DNA of 64,000 nucleotides from Mycobacterium sp. PS03-16 (GTDB lineage: Bacteria > Actinomycetota > Actinomycetes > Mycobacteriales > Mycobacteriaceae), in the NCBI RefSeq assembly GCF_004570325.1, contig NZ_SPQO01000011.1, forward strand, positions 1 to 64,000, given 5' to 3'. Position 1 is the stretch's first letter, and each line of letters begins with the position of its first letter. Both the position numbers and the translations under genes were made by a program. The notes below the pieces were generated by a model, which searched no databases, was not told the DNA's origin, and saw only the letters and a program-made list of their open reading frames with translations. Of this stretch, positions 53,860 to 64,000 are shown in pieces.

Positions 53860-55020
53860 TCAGCGGCCGGTGAACGTCTCGCGCAGCCGGCTGAACAGGC
53901 CGCCGGAGTGCGCCGACGACGCCGCGGCCGCCGTGGACCGCACCTCGGCGACGTCGCGGGTGCGGTGCTCCTTGAGCTGGCGCAGCAGGTCGATGTCGGT
54001 GTGGTCGAGTCGCGACGGCACCACCACGTCGACGTGGGCGTGCAGGTCACCCCGCACGCCGGACCGCAGATGCGGCATGCCGTGGCCGCGCAGCGTGGTG
54101 ACCGCACCGGGCTGGGTCCCGGCCGGGATCGTGATCTCGGTCGGGCCGTCCAGGATGCCCTCGACGGTGACGGTGGTGCCCAGCGCCGCGTCGACCATCG
54201 GCACCGACACCGTGCAGTGCAGGTCGTCGCCGTCGCGGACGAACACGTCGTGCGGCTTCTCGTGCACCTCGACGTAGAGGTCGCCGGCGGGTCCGCCGCC
54301 GGGGCCCACCTCGCCCTGGGCGGCCAGCCGCACCCGCATGCCGTCGCCGACGCCCGCGGGGATCTTGACGCTGATCTCGCGGCGCGCCCGCACCCGGCCG
54401 TCGCCGCCGCAGCGGTGGCACGGATCGGGGATGACCTCGCCGACGCCGCCGCACACGGGGCAGGGCCGCGACGTCATCACCTGGCCGAGCAGGGACCGCT
54501 GGACGGTCTGGATCTCGCCGCGCCCACCGCAGGTGTCGCAGGTCTCGGGCGTCGAGTCGCCGTGGGTGCCCTTGCCGTGGCACAGGTCGCACAGCACGGC
54601 GGTGTCGACGGTCACCTGCTTGGTGACGCCGGTGGCGCACTCCTCGAGGTCGAGCCGCATCCGCAGCAGCGAGTCCGACCCGGGCCGCACCCGTCCGATG
54701 GGCCCGCGCGACGCGGCGCCGCCGCCGCCACCGAAGAACGCCTCGAACACGTCGCCAAGCCCACCGAAACCGGCGCCGAATCCATTCGCCGACGCCCCCG
54801 CACTCTCCAGCGGGTCCCCGCCGAGGTCGACGATGCGGCGCTTCTCCGGATCGGAGAGCACCTCGTAGGCGGCGCTGATCTCCTGGAACCGGGCTTGGGC
54901 CTGATCGTCGGGGTTGACGTCGGGATGCAGCTCACGAGCCAGCTTGCGATAGGCGCGTTTGATCTCCTGATCGCTCGCGCCCTTGCTCACCCCGAGCAGG
55001 CCGTAATAGTCGCGTGCCAC
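53860..55020 (-). CDS. dnaJ2: Chaperone DnaJ (second mycobacterial copy)
   Basis: The 386-residue co-chaperone stimulates DnaK ATPase. The J domain has HPD in [10 protein letters not shown] (about 32-41). A Gly/Phe-rich part follows ([21 protein letters not shown]), then four zinc-finger repeats [24 protein letters not shown] and CHRCGGDG, and the C-terminal substrate-binding domain ([20 protein letters not shown]). GTG at 55020 gives [10 protein letters not shown] and has AAAGG 7 bases upstream. It follows hrcA (37 bases) as in M. tuberculosis, and is transcribed with it. Confidence 0.95.
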   Translation of the reverse strand: MARDYYGLLGVSKGASDQEIKRAYRKLARELHPDVNPDDQAQARFQEISAAYEVLSDPEKRRIVDLGGDPLESAGASANGFGAGFGGLGDVFEAFFGGGGGAASRGPIGRVRPGSDSLLRMRLDLEECATGVTKQVTVDTAVLCDLCHGKGTHGDSTPETCDTCGGRGEIQTVQRSLLGQVMTSRPCPVCGGVGEVIPDPCHRCGGDGRVRARREISVKIPAGVGDGMRVRLAAQGEVGPGGGPAGDLYVEVHEKPHDVFVRDGDDLHCTVSVPMVDAALGTTVTVEGILDGPTEITIPAGTQPGAVTTLRGHGMPHLRSGVRGDLHAHVDVVVPSRLDHTDIDLLRQLKEHRTRDVAEVRSTAAAASSAHSGGLFSRLRETFTGR

Positions 55021-55057
55021 GCCTGACCTTTCCCATGCCACTGACCGCGGGCGCGGT

Positions 55058-56089
55058 TCAGCGGCTTCCTAGAACTTCGCCGATGTAGAGAGCAACCGCA
55101 GCGACATTAGCGATAGTTCCCGGATAGTCCATTCGTGTGGGACCCACCACACCCATGCCGCCGTAGACCTTGCCCGAACTGCCGTATGCGGTGCTCACGA
55201 CCGAGGTGCCGACCATCTGTTCGGCCTCGGTCTCGTGGCCGATGCGCACGGTGACCTTGCCGGCCTCCTGCTGCGCGGCCAGCAACCGCAACACCACGAC
55301 CTGTTCCTCGAGCGCCTCGAGGACCGACCGCAGCGAGCCGCCGAAGTCGGCGGTGTTGCGGGTGAGGTTCGCGGTGCCGCCCAGCAGCAGCCGCTCCTCA
55401 CTGTGTTCGACGAGCGTCTCCACCAGCACGGTGGCCGAGCGGCCGACCGCGTCGGACAGCCCGCCGTGCCCGTTGAGGTGGCTGGCCAGGTCGGAGACCG
55501 CCACCGAGGCCGCGGTGAGCTGCTTACCCTCCAGCGCCTGGCCGAGCAGGTCGCGCAGCGTCGACAGTTCGTGCTCGTCGATGGGGTCGCCGAGCTCGAC
55601 GATGCGCTGGTCGACGCGGCCGGTGTCGGTGATGACCACGAGCAGCAGCCGCGCCGGGGTCAGCGCCACCACCTCGAGGTGGCGGACCGTCGAGGTCGAC
55701 AGCGTCGGGTACTGCACGATCGCGACCTGGCGGGTCAGCTGCGCCAGCAACCGCACCGCGCGGCGCAGCACGTCGTCGAGGTCGACGCCGGATTCGAGGA
55801 ACTTCAGGATCGCGGAGCGCTCGGAGTTCGACAGCGGCTTCACGTCGTCGATGCGGTCGACGAACTCGCGATACCCCTTCTCGGTGGGCACCCGGCCGGA
55901 GCTGGTGTGCGGCTGGGTGATGTAACCCTCGGCCTCCAGGACGGCCATGTCGTTGCGCACAGTCGCGCTGGACACCCCGAGGTTGTGCCGCTCGACGAGG
56001 GTCTTGGAGCCGATGGGCTCCTTCGTGGCCACGAAGTCGGCGACGATGGCGCGCAGCACCTCGAAGCGACGGTCGTCGGCACTACCCAT
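55058..56089 (-). CDS. hrcA: Heat-shock repressor HrcA
   Basis: The 343-residue repressor binds CIRCE elements upstream of groE genes. The winged helix at the start is intact ([51 protein letters not shown]). The GAF-like and dimer regions follow ([31 protein letters not shown]). The end is [25 protein letters not shown] at 56089 gives the same length as other mycobacterial HrcA. I see no CIRCE repeat in the 166 bases upstream; its own control is not evident. Confidence 0.95.
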   Translation of the reverse strand: MGSADDRRFEVLRAIVADFVATKEPIGSKTLVERHNLGVSSATVRNDMAVLEAEGYITQPHTSSGRVPTEKGYREFVDRIDDVKPLSNSERSAILKFLESGVDLDDVLRRAVRLLAQLTRQVAIVQYPTLSTSTVRHLEVVALTPARLLLVVITDTGRVDQRIVELGDPIDEHELSTLRDLLGQALEGKQLTAASVAVSDLASHLNGHGGLSDAVGRSATVLVETLVEHSEERLLLGGTANLTRNTADFGGSLRSVLEALEEQVVVLRLLAAQQEAGKVTVRIGHETEAEQMVGTSVVSTAYGSSGKVYGGMGVVGPTRMDYPGTIANVAAVALYIGEVLGSR

Positions 56090-56198
56090 GTGTTCACCTA
56101 CCTCTTGCACCGGGTTCACGTTGGCGGTCCGCGACCAGTTTACGGCGGTCAGCGGCGTTGTTACGCGACGGAGCGCGGGAGGGATGGCTACCCGCAAC

Positions 56199-56217
56199 AT
56201 TGGGTGGGCTAACCTTC
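56199..56217 (+). promoter_or_regulatory. IdeR-box-like site upstream of Rv2375-like gene
   Basis: The 19-bp stretch is ATTGGGTGGGCTAACCTTC. Compared with the IdeR consensus I recall (TTAGGTTAGGCTAACCTAA) it matches at 13 of 19 positions, with the right half GGCTAACCT exact. It is 39 bases upstream of the ATG at 56256 and in the hrcA intergenic region. It could bind IdeR with iron or be chance; mbtH and the siderophore genes are next door. Confidence 0.4.
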
Positions 56218-56255
56218 CCTGTGACGGGGGGCTCACAGCGAGCGAAGGCGCGCCG

Positions 56256-56570
56256 ATGATCTTCAAAGGTGTCCGCGACGGCAAACCGTATCCGGACCAT
56301 GGTCTGTCCTACCGCGAGTGGTCGCGGATCCCGCCTCGCCAGATCCGGCTCGACGAGATCGTCACCACCACCACGGTCCTGGCACTCGACCGGCTGCTGT
56401 CGGAGGACTCGACGTTCTACGGCGACCTGTTCCCGCACGCGGTGCGCTGGCAGGGCGTGATCTATCTCGAGGACGGGCTGCACCGCGCGGTGCGCTCGGC
56501 GCTACGGAACCGCACGGTGCTGCACGCTCGCCTGTTCGACATGGACGTGCCCTACGCTCAACAGGTCTAG
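56256..56570 (+). CDS. Conserved hypothetical protein, Rv2375-like
   Basis: The 104-residue protein starts [20 protein letters not shown] and has a small alpha/beta look: [60 protein letters not shown]. Databases sometimes call such genes VapB-family antitoxins; I see no partner toxin next to it and no DNA-binding fold, so I do not adopt that. It is divergent from hrcA and convergent with mbtH, 24 bases apart across a 14-bp tandem repeat. An IdeR-like site lies 39 bases upstream. The equivalent in M. tuberculosis is Rv2375, from memory. Confidence 0.8.
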   Translation: MIFKGVRDGKPYPDHGLSYREWSRIPPRQIRLDEIVTTTTVLALDRLLSEDSTFYGDLFPHAVRWQGVIYLEDGLHRAVRSALRNRTVLHARLFDMDVPYAQQV

Positions 56571-56600
56571 CCCAGCAGGTCTGGGCCAGCAGCTCTAGGC
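56559..56600. repeat. 14-bp tandem repeat, three copies, spanning both stops
   Basis: Units start at 56559, 56573 and 56587, with the core CAGCAGGTCTGGGC; all three share most bases. The first contains the TAG of the Rv2375-like gene and the third contains the reverse-complement stop of mbtH. It parallels the 27-bp repeat at 3813, which also spans the stops of a convergent pair. Confidence 0.85.
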
Positions 56601-56804
56601 GAGGGCGGCGCGCAGGCTCTTGGGCCGCATGTCGGTCCAGTTCTCCTCCACGTAGGCCAGGCAGTCCGCGCGGGTGCTCTCCCCGAACACCACCCGCCAC
56701 CCGGCCGGGACGTCGGCGAACGTCGGCCACAGGCTGTGCTGCTCCTCGTCGTTGACCAGCACGTAGAAGGTGCCGTTCTCGTCATCGAATGGGTTGGTGC
56801 TCAT
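56595..56804 (-). CDS. mbtH: MbtH protein, NRPS chaperone
   Basis: The 69-residue protein carries the MbtH signature [19 protein letters not shown] and [11 protein letters not shown], with the conserved Ser, Leu and Trp residues. It binds NRPS adenylation domains and is needed for their folding or activity, here the mycobactin synthetases MbtB, MbtE and MbtF. ATG at 56804 has AGGAGAAGCG upstream. It overlaps mbtG by 23 bases and is the last gene of the mycobactin operon in the window. Confidence 0.95.
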   Translation of the reverse strand: MSTNPFDDENGTFYVLVNDEEQHSLWPTFADVPAGWRVVFGESTRADCLAYVEENWTDMRPKSLRAALA

Positions 56805-58110
56805 CGCTTCTCCTGATCGTTCGGTGGGTGGCCGCGGCGAGGTCCGCGCCGAGCACGCGGTCCGACAGCAACCCGAGGCAACTGAGGTTGGGGAATCCGG
56901 GCCCCTGGTTGAGTCCCGCGAGGCCGGGCAGGAACAGCTTGGGCGCCAGCCCGGCGACGGACAGGTCGTGGCCGATCGACTCCTGCAGCGCGTCACCGGA
57001 CAGCGGGCCGCCCAGGCCGAGCTCCAGCAGGTCGCGGGCGTCCTGGCCGAGCAGCGGCACGAACCACAGCGGGTCGGCGCCCTGCCCGTCGATCACGAGG
57101 TCGAAGCCGTGCACGGTCTCGAGCCGTTCCCCGGCCCGGTCGGTGTGCAGGGTGAGCCGGATGCGGCCGTCGCGCGGGACCGCGTGGGCCACGCGCCCGC
57201 GCAGGTGCCGGATGCGGTCGTCGGCCAGCAGCGCGTCCTGCACGCGAGCGGAGAACACGCCGCGGTCGGTGCGGAACATCGCGTCGCGGCGTTCGGCGAG
57301 GGTCAGGCTGTTCCACCCGGTGGGGTCGGAGAACAGCGTGTTCTCGAAGAATCCCTCGCCGCGGGTGAACAGCGTGACCTGCGGGGAGATCACCGTGATG
57401 GTGGAGACCCGGTGCCGGAACAGTTCGTTGAGCATCGACGCGGCGGTCTCGCCGCCGCCGATCATCGCGACGCGGTCGGCCACCAGCAGCTCGTGGGCGG
57501 CGGCGCGGTTCCAGAAGTCGGCGATCGAGAGCACCTGCGGGTTGCCCGGCAGGATCGACCGGCCCGCCTGTCCCGGTCCGGTGACCATCACCCCGTCGGC
57601 GGCGACGGTGGTGTCGGCGGTGTGCAGGGCCCAGCGCCGGCCATCGGGGCCGCCCTGCACCGAGATGCGCTGCACCTCCCCGGGCACGACGGTCATCCCG
57701 ACGTTGTCGGCGACCCAGCGCAGGTACTGGCTCCAGCGGCGGTGCGTGGGCGCGGGACGGCCGCGGTCGATCCACTCGGCGAACTGCCCGGTCGCGATCA
57801 GGTAGGACTGCCAGCTGTAGCGGGTCATCCGCTCGTCGAGTTCGGCGTTGCGCCGGGGCGCCAGCGACGACCGGTACGGGAAGCCGACGTCCTTCTCCGG
57901 CCCGGTGCCCAGCCGGTGCGCGCCGTCGGTCCAGCCGCCGCCGGCCTGCCAGTTCGCGGCCACCTCGGCACGTTCGACGGCCACGACGTGCGGTGTGGGC
58001 AGGCCCATGTCGCGCAGGACCGCGGCCTTGGCCGCGACGGCGACCGCCTTGGCGCCGGCGCCGATGACGGCCAGCGTGCCGGCCTGCGTGCGGTTGTGTG
58101 TGCCGGTCAC
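56782..58110 (-). CDS. mbtG: Lysine N6-monooxygenase of mycobactin synthesis
   Basis: The 442-residue flavin monooxygenase hydroxylates the epsilon-amino group of lysine (free or in the peptide) to form hydroxamate iron ligands. FAD binding is in [19 protein letters not shown] (start), NADPH binding in [14 protein letters not shown] (about 218-231), and the end is [22 protein letters not shown], typical of siderophore N-hydroxylases. GTG at 58110 overlaps the mbtF stop (GTGA). Confidence 0.94.
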   Translation of the reverse strand: MTGTHNRTQAGTLAVIGAGAKAVAVAAKAAVLRDMGLPTPHVVAVERAEVAANWQAGGGWTDGAHRLGTGPEKDVGFPYRSSLAPRRNAELDERMTRYSWQSYLIATGQFAEWIDRGRPAPTHRRWSQYLRWVADNVGMTVVPGEVQRISVQGGPDGRRWALHTADTTVAADGVMVTGPGQAGRSILPGNPQVLSIADFWNRAAAHELLVADRVAMIGGGETAASMLNELFRHRVSTITVISPQVTLFTRGEGFFENTLFSDPTGWNSLTLAERRDAMFRTDRGVFSARVQDALLADDRIRHLRGRVAHAVPRDGRIRLTLHTDRAGERLETVHGFDLVIDGQGADPLWFVPLLGQDARDLLELGLGGPLSGDALQESIGHDLSVAGLAPKLFLPGLAGLNQGPGFPNLSCLGLLSDRVLGADLAAATHRTIRRSDEHQPIR

Positions 58111-61100
58111 AGGGCACCTCCCAGTGCGTCGATGCTGCGGCGCCACAGGGCGCCGAGGTGGTCGATGTCCGCCGCGGTGGACAGCTCTTCGCTCCACCGC
58201 CAGCTGGTGATCAGCTGCGGCCCGTCGGCGGTGGCGTTGACCACCGCGATGACGTCGAAGGTGTAGCGCAGCGGCAGGAGCGGTTCGGGCGCCAGCGGCA
58301 GCAGGGCGTTGAGCGCCGGATCCGTCTCCAGTGCCCAGTGCCGGTCGGCCCGCGACGCGGTGTCGTTGGTCAGGTCGTAGCGGCCGATGTAGTTGAACTC
58401 GACCTGCGGATGCGGCGCACCGGCCAGTGCCGGGTCGCGGCGGTGATAGCGCAGCAGCCCGTAGTCCAGTCCGCGGTTCGGGACGGCGGCGATGTGGTCG
58501 GTCACCGACCGCAGCAGCGCGCGGGCGGCCGCCGGGTCCCGCTCGGCCGTGTCGACGCCCACCGCGGCACCCTCGGCACCCAGTCGCACGGGGAACACCG
58601 AGGTGAACCAGCCCACCGTGGCCGAGGTGTCGACGTCACCGTCGACCAGGGCGTCCTCGCGGCCGTGACCTTCCAGCGCGATCAGCGCGCCGCCGTCGGC
58701 GGACTCACCGCGCGCGGTGCGCCACTCGGTGAGCGTCAGGGTCAGCGCCGCGAGCAGCACGTCGCGCATCTCGGCGCCGGCCGCGTCGGCGCGGTCCAGC
58801 AGTCGGCGGGTGGCCGCGGTGTCGAGCGCGATGTCGCTGGTGCGCAACGACTTCCACGTGTCGATCGCGGGGTCGGGCAGCCGGCTGCCCAGGGCGGGGT
58901 CCGCGGCGCAGAGCTGCCGGTGCCAGTACCCGGACTGCGCCGCCACCTCGTCGCTGTCCGCGCGGTGGGCGAGCCGGCGCGTCCACTCCCGGTAGGTGGT
59001 GTATTCGCTTGTCAGGGCGGGGGTTTCGCCGGCGTCGAGGTCGGCGGCGATCTGGCTCAGGCCGGCGAGCATGACGTACCACGACACCACGTCGGTGGCG
59101 AGGTGGTGCACCGCCAGCAGCAGGGTGTGGTCACCGGGGAACCAGACCGCCTGCACCATCGCCCCGGTCGCGGGGTCGATGCGGTCCAGCGCGGCGCGGG
59201 ATTCGGCGGCCAGTGCCTCGGCGGCCGGGCGGTCGACCCGGTGCAGGATGTCGGCCGCGCGCACCGCGCCGGGCGGGCGGGTGGTCAGCCGGTACCCGCC
59301 ACCGGCGGTGTCGAGGACCGCCCGCAGCATGTCATGCCGGTCGAGCAGCGTCTGCAGCACCGTCTCGAGCCGTTCGGCGGTGAGGCCGGCCGGCAGCGCG
59401 ATGAGCACGTTCTGAGTGAAGCGGCGGAAGTCGCCCGCCTCGTACAGCCACGACATGATCGGCGCGGGCGCCACCTCGCCGTAGCGGTCACCGGTGAGCG
59501 CGGCGGGCGCGGCGGCGCCGGTGTCGGCGTCGACGGCGGCCGCGAGTTCACGAATCGTGCTGCACTCCAGCATGAGCCGGGCGCGCATCTCGAGCCCGCG
59601 CCGGCGCGCGGCCTGCACCACCGACAGCGCGGCGATGCTGTCCAGTCCCATGGTCAGGAAGTCGGCGGTGACGTCGATCTGCCCGGTCTCGAGCACCTCG
59701 GCCAGCAGCGCGGCCAGCGCGTGTTCGGTCGGCGTCTCCGGGGCGGTCGACGGCTGTTCGGCGGCGTCGAGCGCGGCCAGCGCGTGCTCGTCGACCTTGC
59801 CGTGGCGGGTCAGCGGCAGGTCGTCGACCACCACGATGTGGTGCGGTACCAGGTAGCGGGGCAGCCTGCGGGTGAGCAGGGTCCGCAGTTCGGGGGCGTC
59901 GGGCGGGTTCTCGCCGGCCGCGACGTAGGCGGTCAGCCGTGGCCCGCCGGCGTGCCTGCGCACCGCGACGTGGGCCGCGCGGACCCCGGCATGGCCGAGC
60001 AGCACGGTGGCGACCTCGCCGGGCTCCACCCGGAAACCGCGGATCTTGACCTGGTCGTCGGTGCGGCCGAGGAACTGCAGGCCACCGTCGGGGCCGCGGC
60101 GCACCACATCGCCGGTGCGGTACATCCGGCGGCCGGGCAGTGCCGGGTCGGGGACGAACCGGGCGGCGGTCTCGCCGGGCCGCCCGAGGTAGCCGCGGGT
60201 CAGCTGGTCACCGGACAGGTAGAGCTCACCGGCCACGCCGTCGGGCACCGGCCGCAGCCAGGAGTCCAGGACGTGCGCGACGGTGGGTGCGGTCGGGTGG
60301 CCGATCGCCGGCTGCGCGTGGTCGGCGATGGCGGCGACGACGGCTTCGACGGTGGTCTCGGTGGGCCCGTAGCAGTTGTGCGCGGCCATGCCGGTGGCCG
60401 CACACCGCTCGCGGATCCACTCCCACAGCGGCGGGGTGACCGCTTCGCCGCCGAGCGCCAGCACGGCCAGCGGGACCGTCGAGAGCAGACCGGCGTCGCG
60501 CAGCTGGGCGAACATCGACGGGGTGGTGTCGATCATGTCGATGCCGATGCGGGCGATGGTCTCGACCAGCGCCTCGGCGTCGCGCTGCGTGTCGTCGCCG
60601 ACGATGTGGACGCTGTGGCCGTCGAGCAGCGCGGCCAGCGGCTGCCAGGCGGCGTCGAACGTGAACGACCAGGCGTGCGCGACCCGCAGCGGCCGGCCGG
60701 CCCGCGCCGCCGCCGGTCGCAGGATCGCGGTGGCGTGGTCGTGTGCGTAGGCCAGCACGGCGCCGTGCGTGCCGACCACGCCTTTCGGCCGGCCCGTCGT
60801 GCCCGAGGTGAACACCACGTATGCGGCCTGTTCGGCGGTGACCTCCGCGGGCCGGAAGTCGGCGGGTGGTTCACCGGTGGCCGTGGCCATCAGCGCCTCG
60901 TCGACGACCAGCGGGTCGCCGGTCTGGGCCAGGATGTCGGCGATCCGCTCGTCGGGCATGCCGGGGTCGAGCGGCACGATCGCGCCGCCCGCCTTGAGGA
61001 TCCCGAACATCGCGACGACGTACTGCGGTCCGCGGGGCAGCACGACCGCGACCGGCTGCTCGGCGCGCACCCCCCGCGCGCACAGCACCGCGGCCAGCCG

Positions 61101-62597
61101 GTCGGCGGCCTCGTCGAGTTCGCGATAGGTCAGCGTGCCGCCGTCCCAGCTCAGCGCCACCGATCCGAGCCGGTCACCGGCGGCTCGGGTGAATGCGGTG
61201 TGCACGCCACCCTCGACCTGAGGCGTGGCCGGTGTGCCGCTGTGGGTGCGTTGTGCCTCCTCGTCGAGCAGGATCCCGACCTCGCGCAGCGGGTCGTCCC
61301 AGTGCGAGATGATGCGTTGTGCGGTGGCGAGCACGCGCCCGCCCAGCTCCTCGGGCCGCATGAGGCCGAGCGCCCCGTCGAGCACCTCGATCAGCAGGGT
61401 GAGCGCTCCGTCGGTGAGGTGGGCGGCGATGGTGACCGGGAAGTGCGACAGGCTCTCCAGCGCCGCGGGCCGGAACGTCGCTGCGCCCGCGGCGAATTCG
61501 CCGCCGCCGACCACACCGCCCGGCGGGAAGTTCTCGTAGACCAGCAGCGTGTCGAACAGCTCGCCCACCCCGGCCAGCGTCCGGTATTCGGAGTGGGCAA
61601 GGTAGCTGTGGTCACGCAGCGCGGCCGCCTCGCGTTGCAGCGCAACGCATTGTCCGCCCACCGGTGCGGCCGGGTCGAGCCGCACCCGCAGCGGGACGGT
61701 GTTGATGAACAGCCCGACCATGCCTTCCACGCCGGCCAGTTCGCCGGGCCGGCCGGACACCGTCACCCCGAACGTGACGTCGCTGCGGTCGGTGAGCGCG
61801 GACAGGATCGTGGCCCAGGTCATCTGAACCACGGTGTTGAGCGTGACGCCGCGGGCCCGGGCGGCCTCGGCCAACCGGGCGGTGGTCTGCCGGTCGAGGG
61901 TGAGTTCGGTGCGCCGCGGGATGCCCGGTGCCGGTTCGGTGCCGGTCAGCGCGGGCGTGAGCAGAGTGGGTCCGTCGAGCCCGGCCAGATGTGCCCGCCA
62001 CAGGTCACGGCTGGTCTGCGGGTCCCGGGCCGCCAGCCAGCCGATGTAGTCGCGGTAGGGCCGTGGCGCCGGCGGCAACGCGGCGAGGTCACCGCCCGCG
62101 CGGTACAGCGTGATCATCTCGCCGACGAACAGCGGCAGCGACCAGCCGTCGATGACGATGTGGTGGGCGACGACGACCAGCCGCCAGGTGCGGTCGGGCA
62201 GGTCGATCAGCAGGAAGCGAATCACGGGGCCGTGTTCGAGGTCGAACGGGCGGCGGCGTTCCTCCCGCTCCAGTGCGGCGGCCTCGTCGGCGTCCGCGGC
62301 GACCCGGCGCCATGGGACGTCGACCCGGCTGGGGATCACCTGCACCGGTCGGCTCAGCGTGCCGTGCACGAAGCTGGCCCGCAGATTGGGGTGGCGCACC
62401 AGCATTGCGGCCGCGCAGTCGTGCAGGAGCGCGGCGTCGAGGTCGCCGGTGATGTCGGCGGCCATCGCGATGACGTACGGGTCGGCGCCGTCGCGCGGCC
62501 CGGTCAGCGTGGCCATCGAGAACAGGCCCTGCTGCAGCGGGCTGAGCGCCATCACGTCCTCGATGGCGCCCGCCGCCCGGGTGTCGGTGCTCGTCAC
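58107..62597 (-). CDS. mbtF: Mycobactin NRPS MbtF (C-A-PCP-E)
   Basis: The 1496-residue synthetase starts with a condensation domain ([20 protein letters not shown] active site near 138), then a complete adenylation domain: A3 [14 protein letters not shown] (near 585), A5 [10 protein letters not shown]6 to A8 [14 protein letters not shown]...YRTGDVVRR...[10 protein letters not shown], and A10 HGKVDEHA. A carrier domain follows ([12 protein letters not shown], with the phosphopantetheine Ser), and an epimerisation-type domain with [22 protein letters not shown] and NYIG. It loads a lysine-derived unit for mycobactin. GTG at 62597 overlaps the mbtE stop (GTGA). Confidence 0.94.
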   Translation of the reverse strand: MTSTDTRAAGAIEDVMALSPLQQGLFSMATLTGPRDGADPYVIAMAADITGDLDAALLHDCAAAMLVRHPNLRASFVHGTLSRPVQVIPSRVDVPWRRVAADADEAAALEREERRRPFDLEHGPVIRFLLIDLPDRTWRLVVVAHHIVIDGWSLPLFVGEMITLYRAGGDLAALPPAPRPYRDYIGWLAARDPQTSRDLWRAHLAGLDGPTLLTPALTGTEPAPGIPRRTELTLDRQTTARLAEAARARGVTLNTVVQMTWATILSALTDRSDVTFGVTVSGRPGELAGVEGMVGLFINTVPLRVRLDPAAPVGGQCVALQREAAALRDHSYLAHSEYRTLAGVGELFDTLLVYENFPPGGVVGGGEFAAGAATFRPAALESLSHFPVTIAAHLTDGALTLLIEVLDGALGLMRPEELGGRVLATAQRIISHWDDPLREVGILLDEEAQRTHSGTPATPQVEGGVHTAFTRAAGDRLGSVALSWDGGTLTYRELDEAADRLAAVLCARGVRAEQPVAVVLPRGPQYVVAMFGILKAGGAIVPLDPGMPDERIADILAQTGDPLVVDEALMATATGEPPADFRPAEVTAEQAAYVVFTSGTTGRPKGVVGTHGAVLAYAHDHATAILRPAAARAGRPLRVAHAWSFTFDAAWQPLAALLDGHSVHIVGDDTQRDAEALVETIARIGIDMIDTTPSMFAQLRDAGLLSTVPLAVLALGGEAVTPPLWEWIRERCAATGMAAHNCYGPTETTVEAVVAAIADHAQPAIGHPTAPTVAHVLDSWLRPVPDGVAGELYLSGDQLTRGYLGRPGETAARFVPDPALPGRRMYRTGDVVRRGPDGGLQFLGRTDDQVKIRGFRVEPGEVATVLLGHAGVRAAHVAVRRHAGGPRLTAYVAAGENPPDAPELRTLLTRRLPRYLVPHHIVVVDDLPLTRHGKVDEHALAALDAAEQPSTAPETPTEHALAALLAEVLETGQIDVTADFLTMGLDSIAALSVVQAARRRGLEMRARLMLECSTIRELAAAVDADTGAAAPAALTGDRYGEVAPAPIMSWLYEAGDFRRFTQNVLIALPAGLTAERLETVLQTLLDRHDMLRAVLDTAGGGYRLTTRPPGAVRAADILHRVDRPAAEALAAESRAALDRIDPATGAMVQAVWFPGDHTLLLAVHHLATDVVSWYVMLAGLSQIAADLDAGETPALTSEYTTYREWTRRLAHRADSDEVAAQSGYWHRQLCAADPALGSRLPDPAIDTWKSLRTSDIALDTAATRRLLDRADAAGAEMRDVLLAALTLTLTEWRTARGESADGGALIALEGHGREDALVDGDVDTSATVGWFTSVFPVRLGAEGAAVGVDTAERDPAAARALLRSVTDHIAAVPNRGLDYGLLRYHRRDPALAGAPHPQVEFNYIGRYDLTNDTASRADRHWALETDPALNALLPLAPEPLLPLRYTFDVIAVVNATADGPQLITSWRWSEELSTAADIDHLGALWRRSIDALGGAL

Positions 62598-64000
62598 GCC
62601 CCGGCGTCCCGATCTGCCCACGCCGAGGCCAGCGCCGCCAACTCGTCGGGCGACAGCCCGGACGCGCTCATCGGGGCGTGGTGGGTGTCGGCGGTGGTGT
62701 CCCCGTCGCCCGCACCGTCCACGGCGGCGGCCAAGTCGCGCACCACGGGATGCTCGAACACCATGCGCGCCCGCAGCGCCAGCCCGGCGTCTTTGGCGCG
62801 GGCGGCCAGCTGCACGGCCAGGATGCTGTCACCGCCCAGGGTGAAGAAGTCGTCGTGGCGGCCGACCTCGGCGACCTCCAGCACGTCGGCGAGCATCGCC
62901 GCCAGCGCGCGTTCGGTGTCGGTGCTCGGCGGCTCGAACGGCAGGTCCTCCCGCGCCGGCGCCGCTGCCGCGGCGCCGCCGGACTCGACGAACTCCAGCA
63001 TGCCGCCGTCGGTCCAGCGGGCCCGCTCCCCGGACCGGTAGAGCCGCGCGCCCGTTTGCCCCGCAACGGGACTCGGGACGAACCGGGTCGCGGTCAGGTC
63101 GGACCGGTGCCACTGGCCGCGGGCGGCCGGGCCGGCGTGGTACACGTCGCCGACGACACCGATCGGCGCGGGCGCGAGCGCGTCGTCGAGCACGAACACG
63201 CTGCCACCGCTCCACTCCTGCAGGCGGGTGCGTTCGCCGGGTGCGAGGATGTCGACCGCACGGACCCGCCGGTCGGGATCGTCGGCGAAGGCGCGCAGTA
63301 CCCGGTTCAGCCAGCCGGCCAGCCGCTCGGCGGTGGTCCGCTCGTAGAGTTCGGGCCGGTAGATCACATGACCGCGGTAGGCGTCCTCGGTGGCATAGAA
63401 GTTCAGCGACAGATCCGCCTGCGCGACATCGAAATCCGGTTCGATCGCGGTGAACGTCGTCTCCCCCTGCGGTCCGCTGTCGATGACGCGGCCCTCGGGC
63501 AGCTGTTCGCGGACATGGACGACGACCTGGAACAGCGGGTTGCGGGCGAGGGTGCGCACCGGGGCGACCGCGTCGACCACCTGATCGAACGGCAGGTCCT
63601 GGTTGGCGTACGCCGACAGCGCCAGTTCCCGTGCCGCGCCGAGCAGTTCGCGCAGCGTCGGATTGGCCCGCAGATCGTTGCGGAGTACCACGAAGTTGAC
63701 GAAGAAGCCGACCAGCTGGTCGAGTTCGGCCTCGGTGCGCCCGGCGACGGGGGTACCGATCGGCACGTCGGGCCCGGCGCCGGCCTTGTAGAGCACCACC
63801 GCCACGGCGGCCTGCAGCAGCATGAACTCGGTGATGCCGAGTTCGCGGCTCAGGTCGGCCAGGCGGGCACGGACGTCGGCGTCGATGCTGAACTCGACGG
63901 CCGCGCCGGCGCCCGTGGGTACCGGCGGACGTGGGAAGTCGGGCCGCAGCCCGGTCTCCTCGGGCAGGCCGGCCAGCTGCTCACGCCAGTACTCCCGTTG
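62594..64000 (-). CDS. mbtE: Mycobactin NRPS MbtE, C-terminal 468 residues (partial)
   Basis: The frame is open to the window edge at 64000; the gene begins outside. Visible in order are the second half of a condensation domain ([62 protein letters not shown]). A remnant of an adenylation domain follows: [20 protein letters not shown]...[20 protein letters not shown], matching the A5-A7 stretch of full domains but lacking A1-A4 and A8-A10. A carrier domain comes next ([19 protein letters not shown], intact Ser) and a short tail. It is the upstream partner of MbtF in chain building. Confidence 0.92.
   Translation of the reverse strand, partial: QREYWREQLAGLPEETGLRPDFPRPPVPTGAGAAVEFSIDADVRARLADLSRELGITEFMLLQAAVAVVLYKAGAGPDVPIGTPVAGRTEAELDQLVGFFVNFVVLRNDLRANPTLRELLGAARELALSAYANQDLPFDQVVDAVAPVRTLARNPLFQVVVHVREQLPEGRVIDSGPQGETTFTAIEPDFDVAQADLSLNFYATEDAYRGHVIYRPELYERTTAERLAGWLNRVLRAFADDPDRRVRAVDILAPGERTRLQEWSGGSVFVLDDALAPAPIGVVGDVYHAGPAARGQWHRSDLTATRFVPSPVAGQTGARLYRSGERARWTDGGMLEFVESGGAAAAAPAREDLPFEPPSTDTERALAAMLADVLEVAEVGRHDDFFTLGGDSILAVQLAARAKDAGLALRARMVFEHPVVRDLAAAVDGAGDGDTTADTHHAPMSASGLSPDELAALASAWADRDAGA

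Noticed and set aside
56256..56570. VapB antitoxin of a VapBC pair
   Set aside because: No PIN-domain toxin is adjacent and no antitoxin DNA-binding fold is visible.
58098..63041. Open plus-strand frame of 1647 codons
   Set aside because: It is antisense to mbtF and mbtE, whose NRPS motifs are unmistakable. Codon composition is the mirror of GC-rich coding sequence and no domain is visible.
63000..63250. Pseudogene call for mbtE because of the missing A-domain motifs
   Set aside because: The frame is continuous, the C and PCP motifs are intact and the gene is coupled to mbtF, so it appears functional.

Overview
The window is very GC-rich, almost fully coding DNA from a rapidly growing mycobacterium (Mycolicibacterium-like). 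The evidence is the mycobactin genes mbtE-mbtF-mbtG-mbtH at the right end, an MmpL transporter, LppP/LprE-type and other lipoproteins, many GTG starts and GTGA/ATGA overlaps, likely leaderless promoters, and a gene order from about 26.5 kb to the end that follows, from memory, M. tuberculosis Rv2325c-Rv2327, Rv2330c, Rv2342-Rv2345, then glyS to mbtE (Rv2357c-Rv2380c). I saw no insertion sequence, prophage, CRISPR array or rRNA. The two tRNAs are a CAU-anticodon tRNA and tRNA-Asn.

Left part (1-22 kb, lineage-variable): the end of a CoxG-like gene runs head-on into a short Hsp70-like gene; then a DapB-like dehydrogenase, an SDR, a six-cysteine secreted protein, a complete oligopeptide-type ABC importer (lipoprotein, two permeases, one double ATPase) followed by a second SDR, a secreted DUF4185 protein, small secreted proteins, a CsbD/coiled-coil gene pair behind a SigF/SigB-like promoter, a receptor Ser/Thr kinase divergent from an MmpL transporter, and the RNA-binding protein Tex.

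Middle (22-35 kb): six minus-strand genes are packed as one probable operon: ECF transporter S-A-A' fusion, EcfT, TldD, TldE, an AhpD/CMD-fold protein and a TIGR02206-type membrane protein. A divergent MarR regulator and an MFS exporter follow; the exporter carries an in-frame palindromic insert. Then come a VIT1-like transporter, an acyl-CoA oxidase-like dehydrogenase and small genes.

Right part (35-64 kb, conserved core): dnaG-dgt, a TPM-domain membrane protein, glyS, a SnoaL-like/TetR operon with an operator inside its promoter, smtB-zur zinc control, uppS-recO, an amidase, the era/CorC/ybeY/phoH group, rsmE-dnaJ2-hrcA, and the mycobactin genes. The mycobactin genes overlap by 4 nt or more and read leftward from a promoter outside the window; mbtE is cut by the window edge.

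The most interesting observations are the ECF-TldD/E operon, the phased GTGA repeats resembling a PhoP box, the palindromic insertion inside the MFS gene, the operators within the SnoaL/TetR and smtB promoters, an IdeR-like half-site next to mbtH, the remnant adenylation domain in MbtE, and the apparent fusion junction of the two convergent genes at 0.75-1.3 kb.
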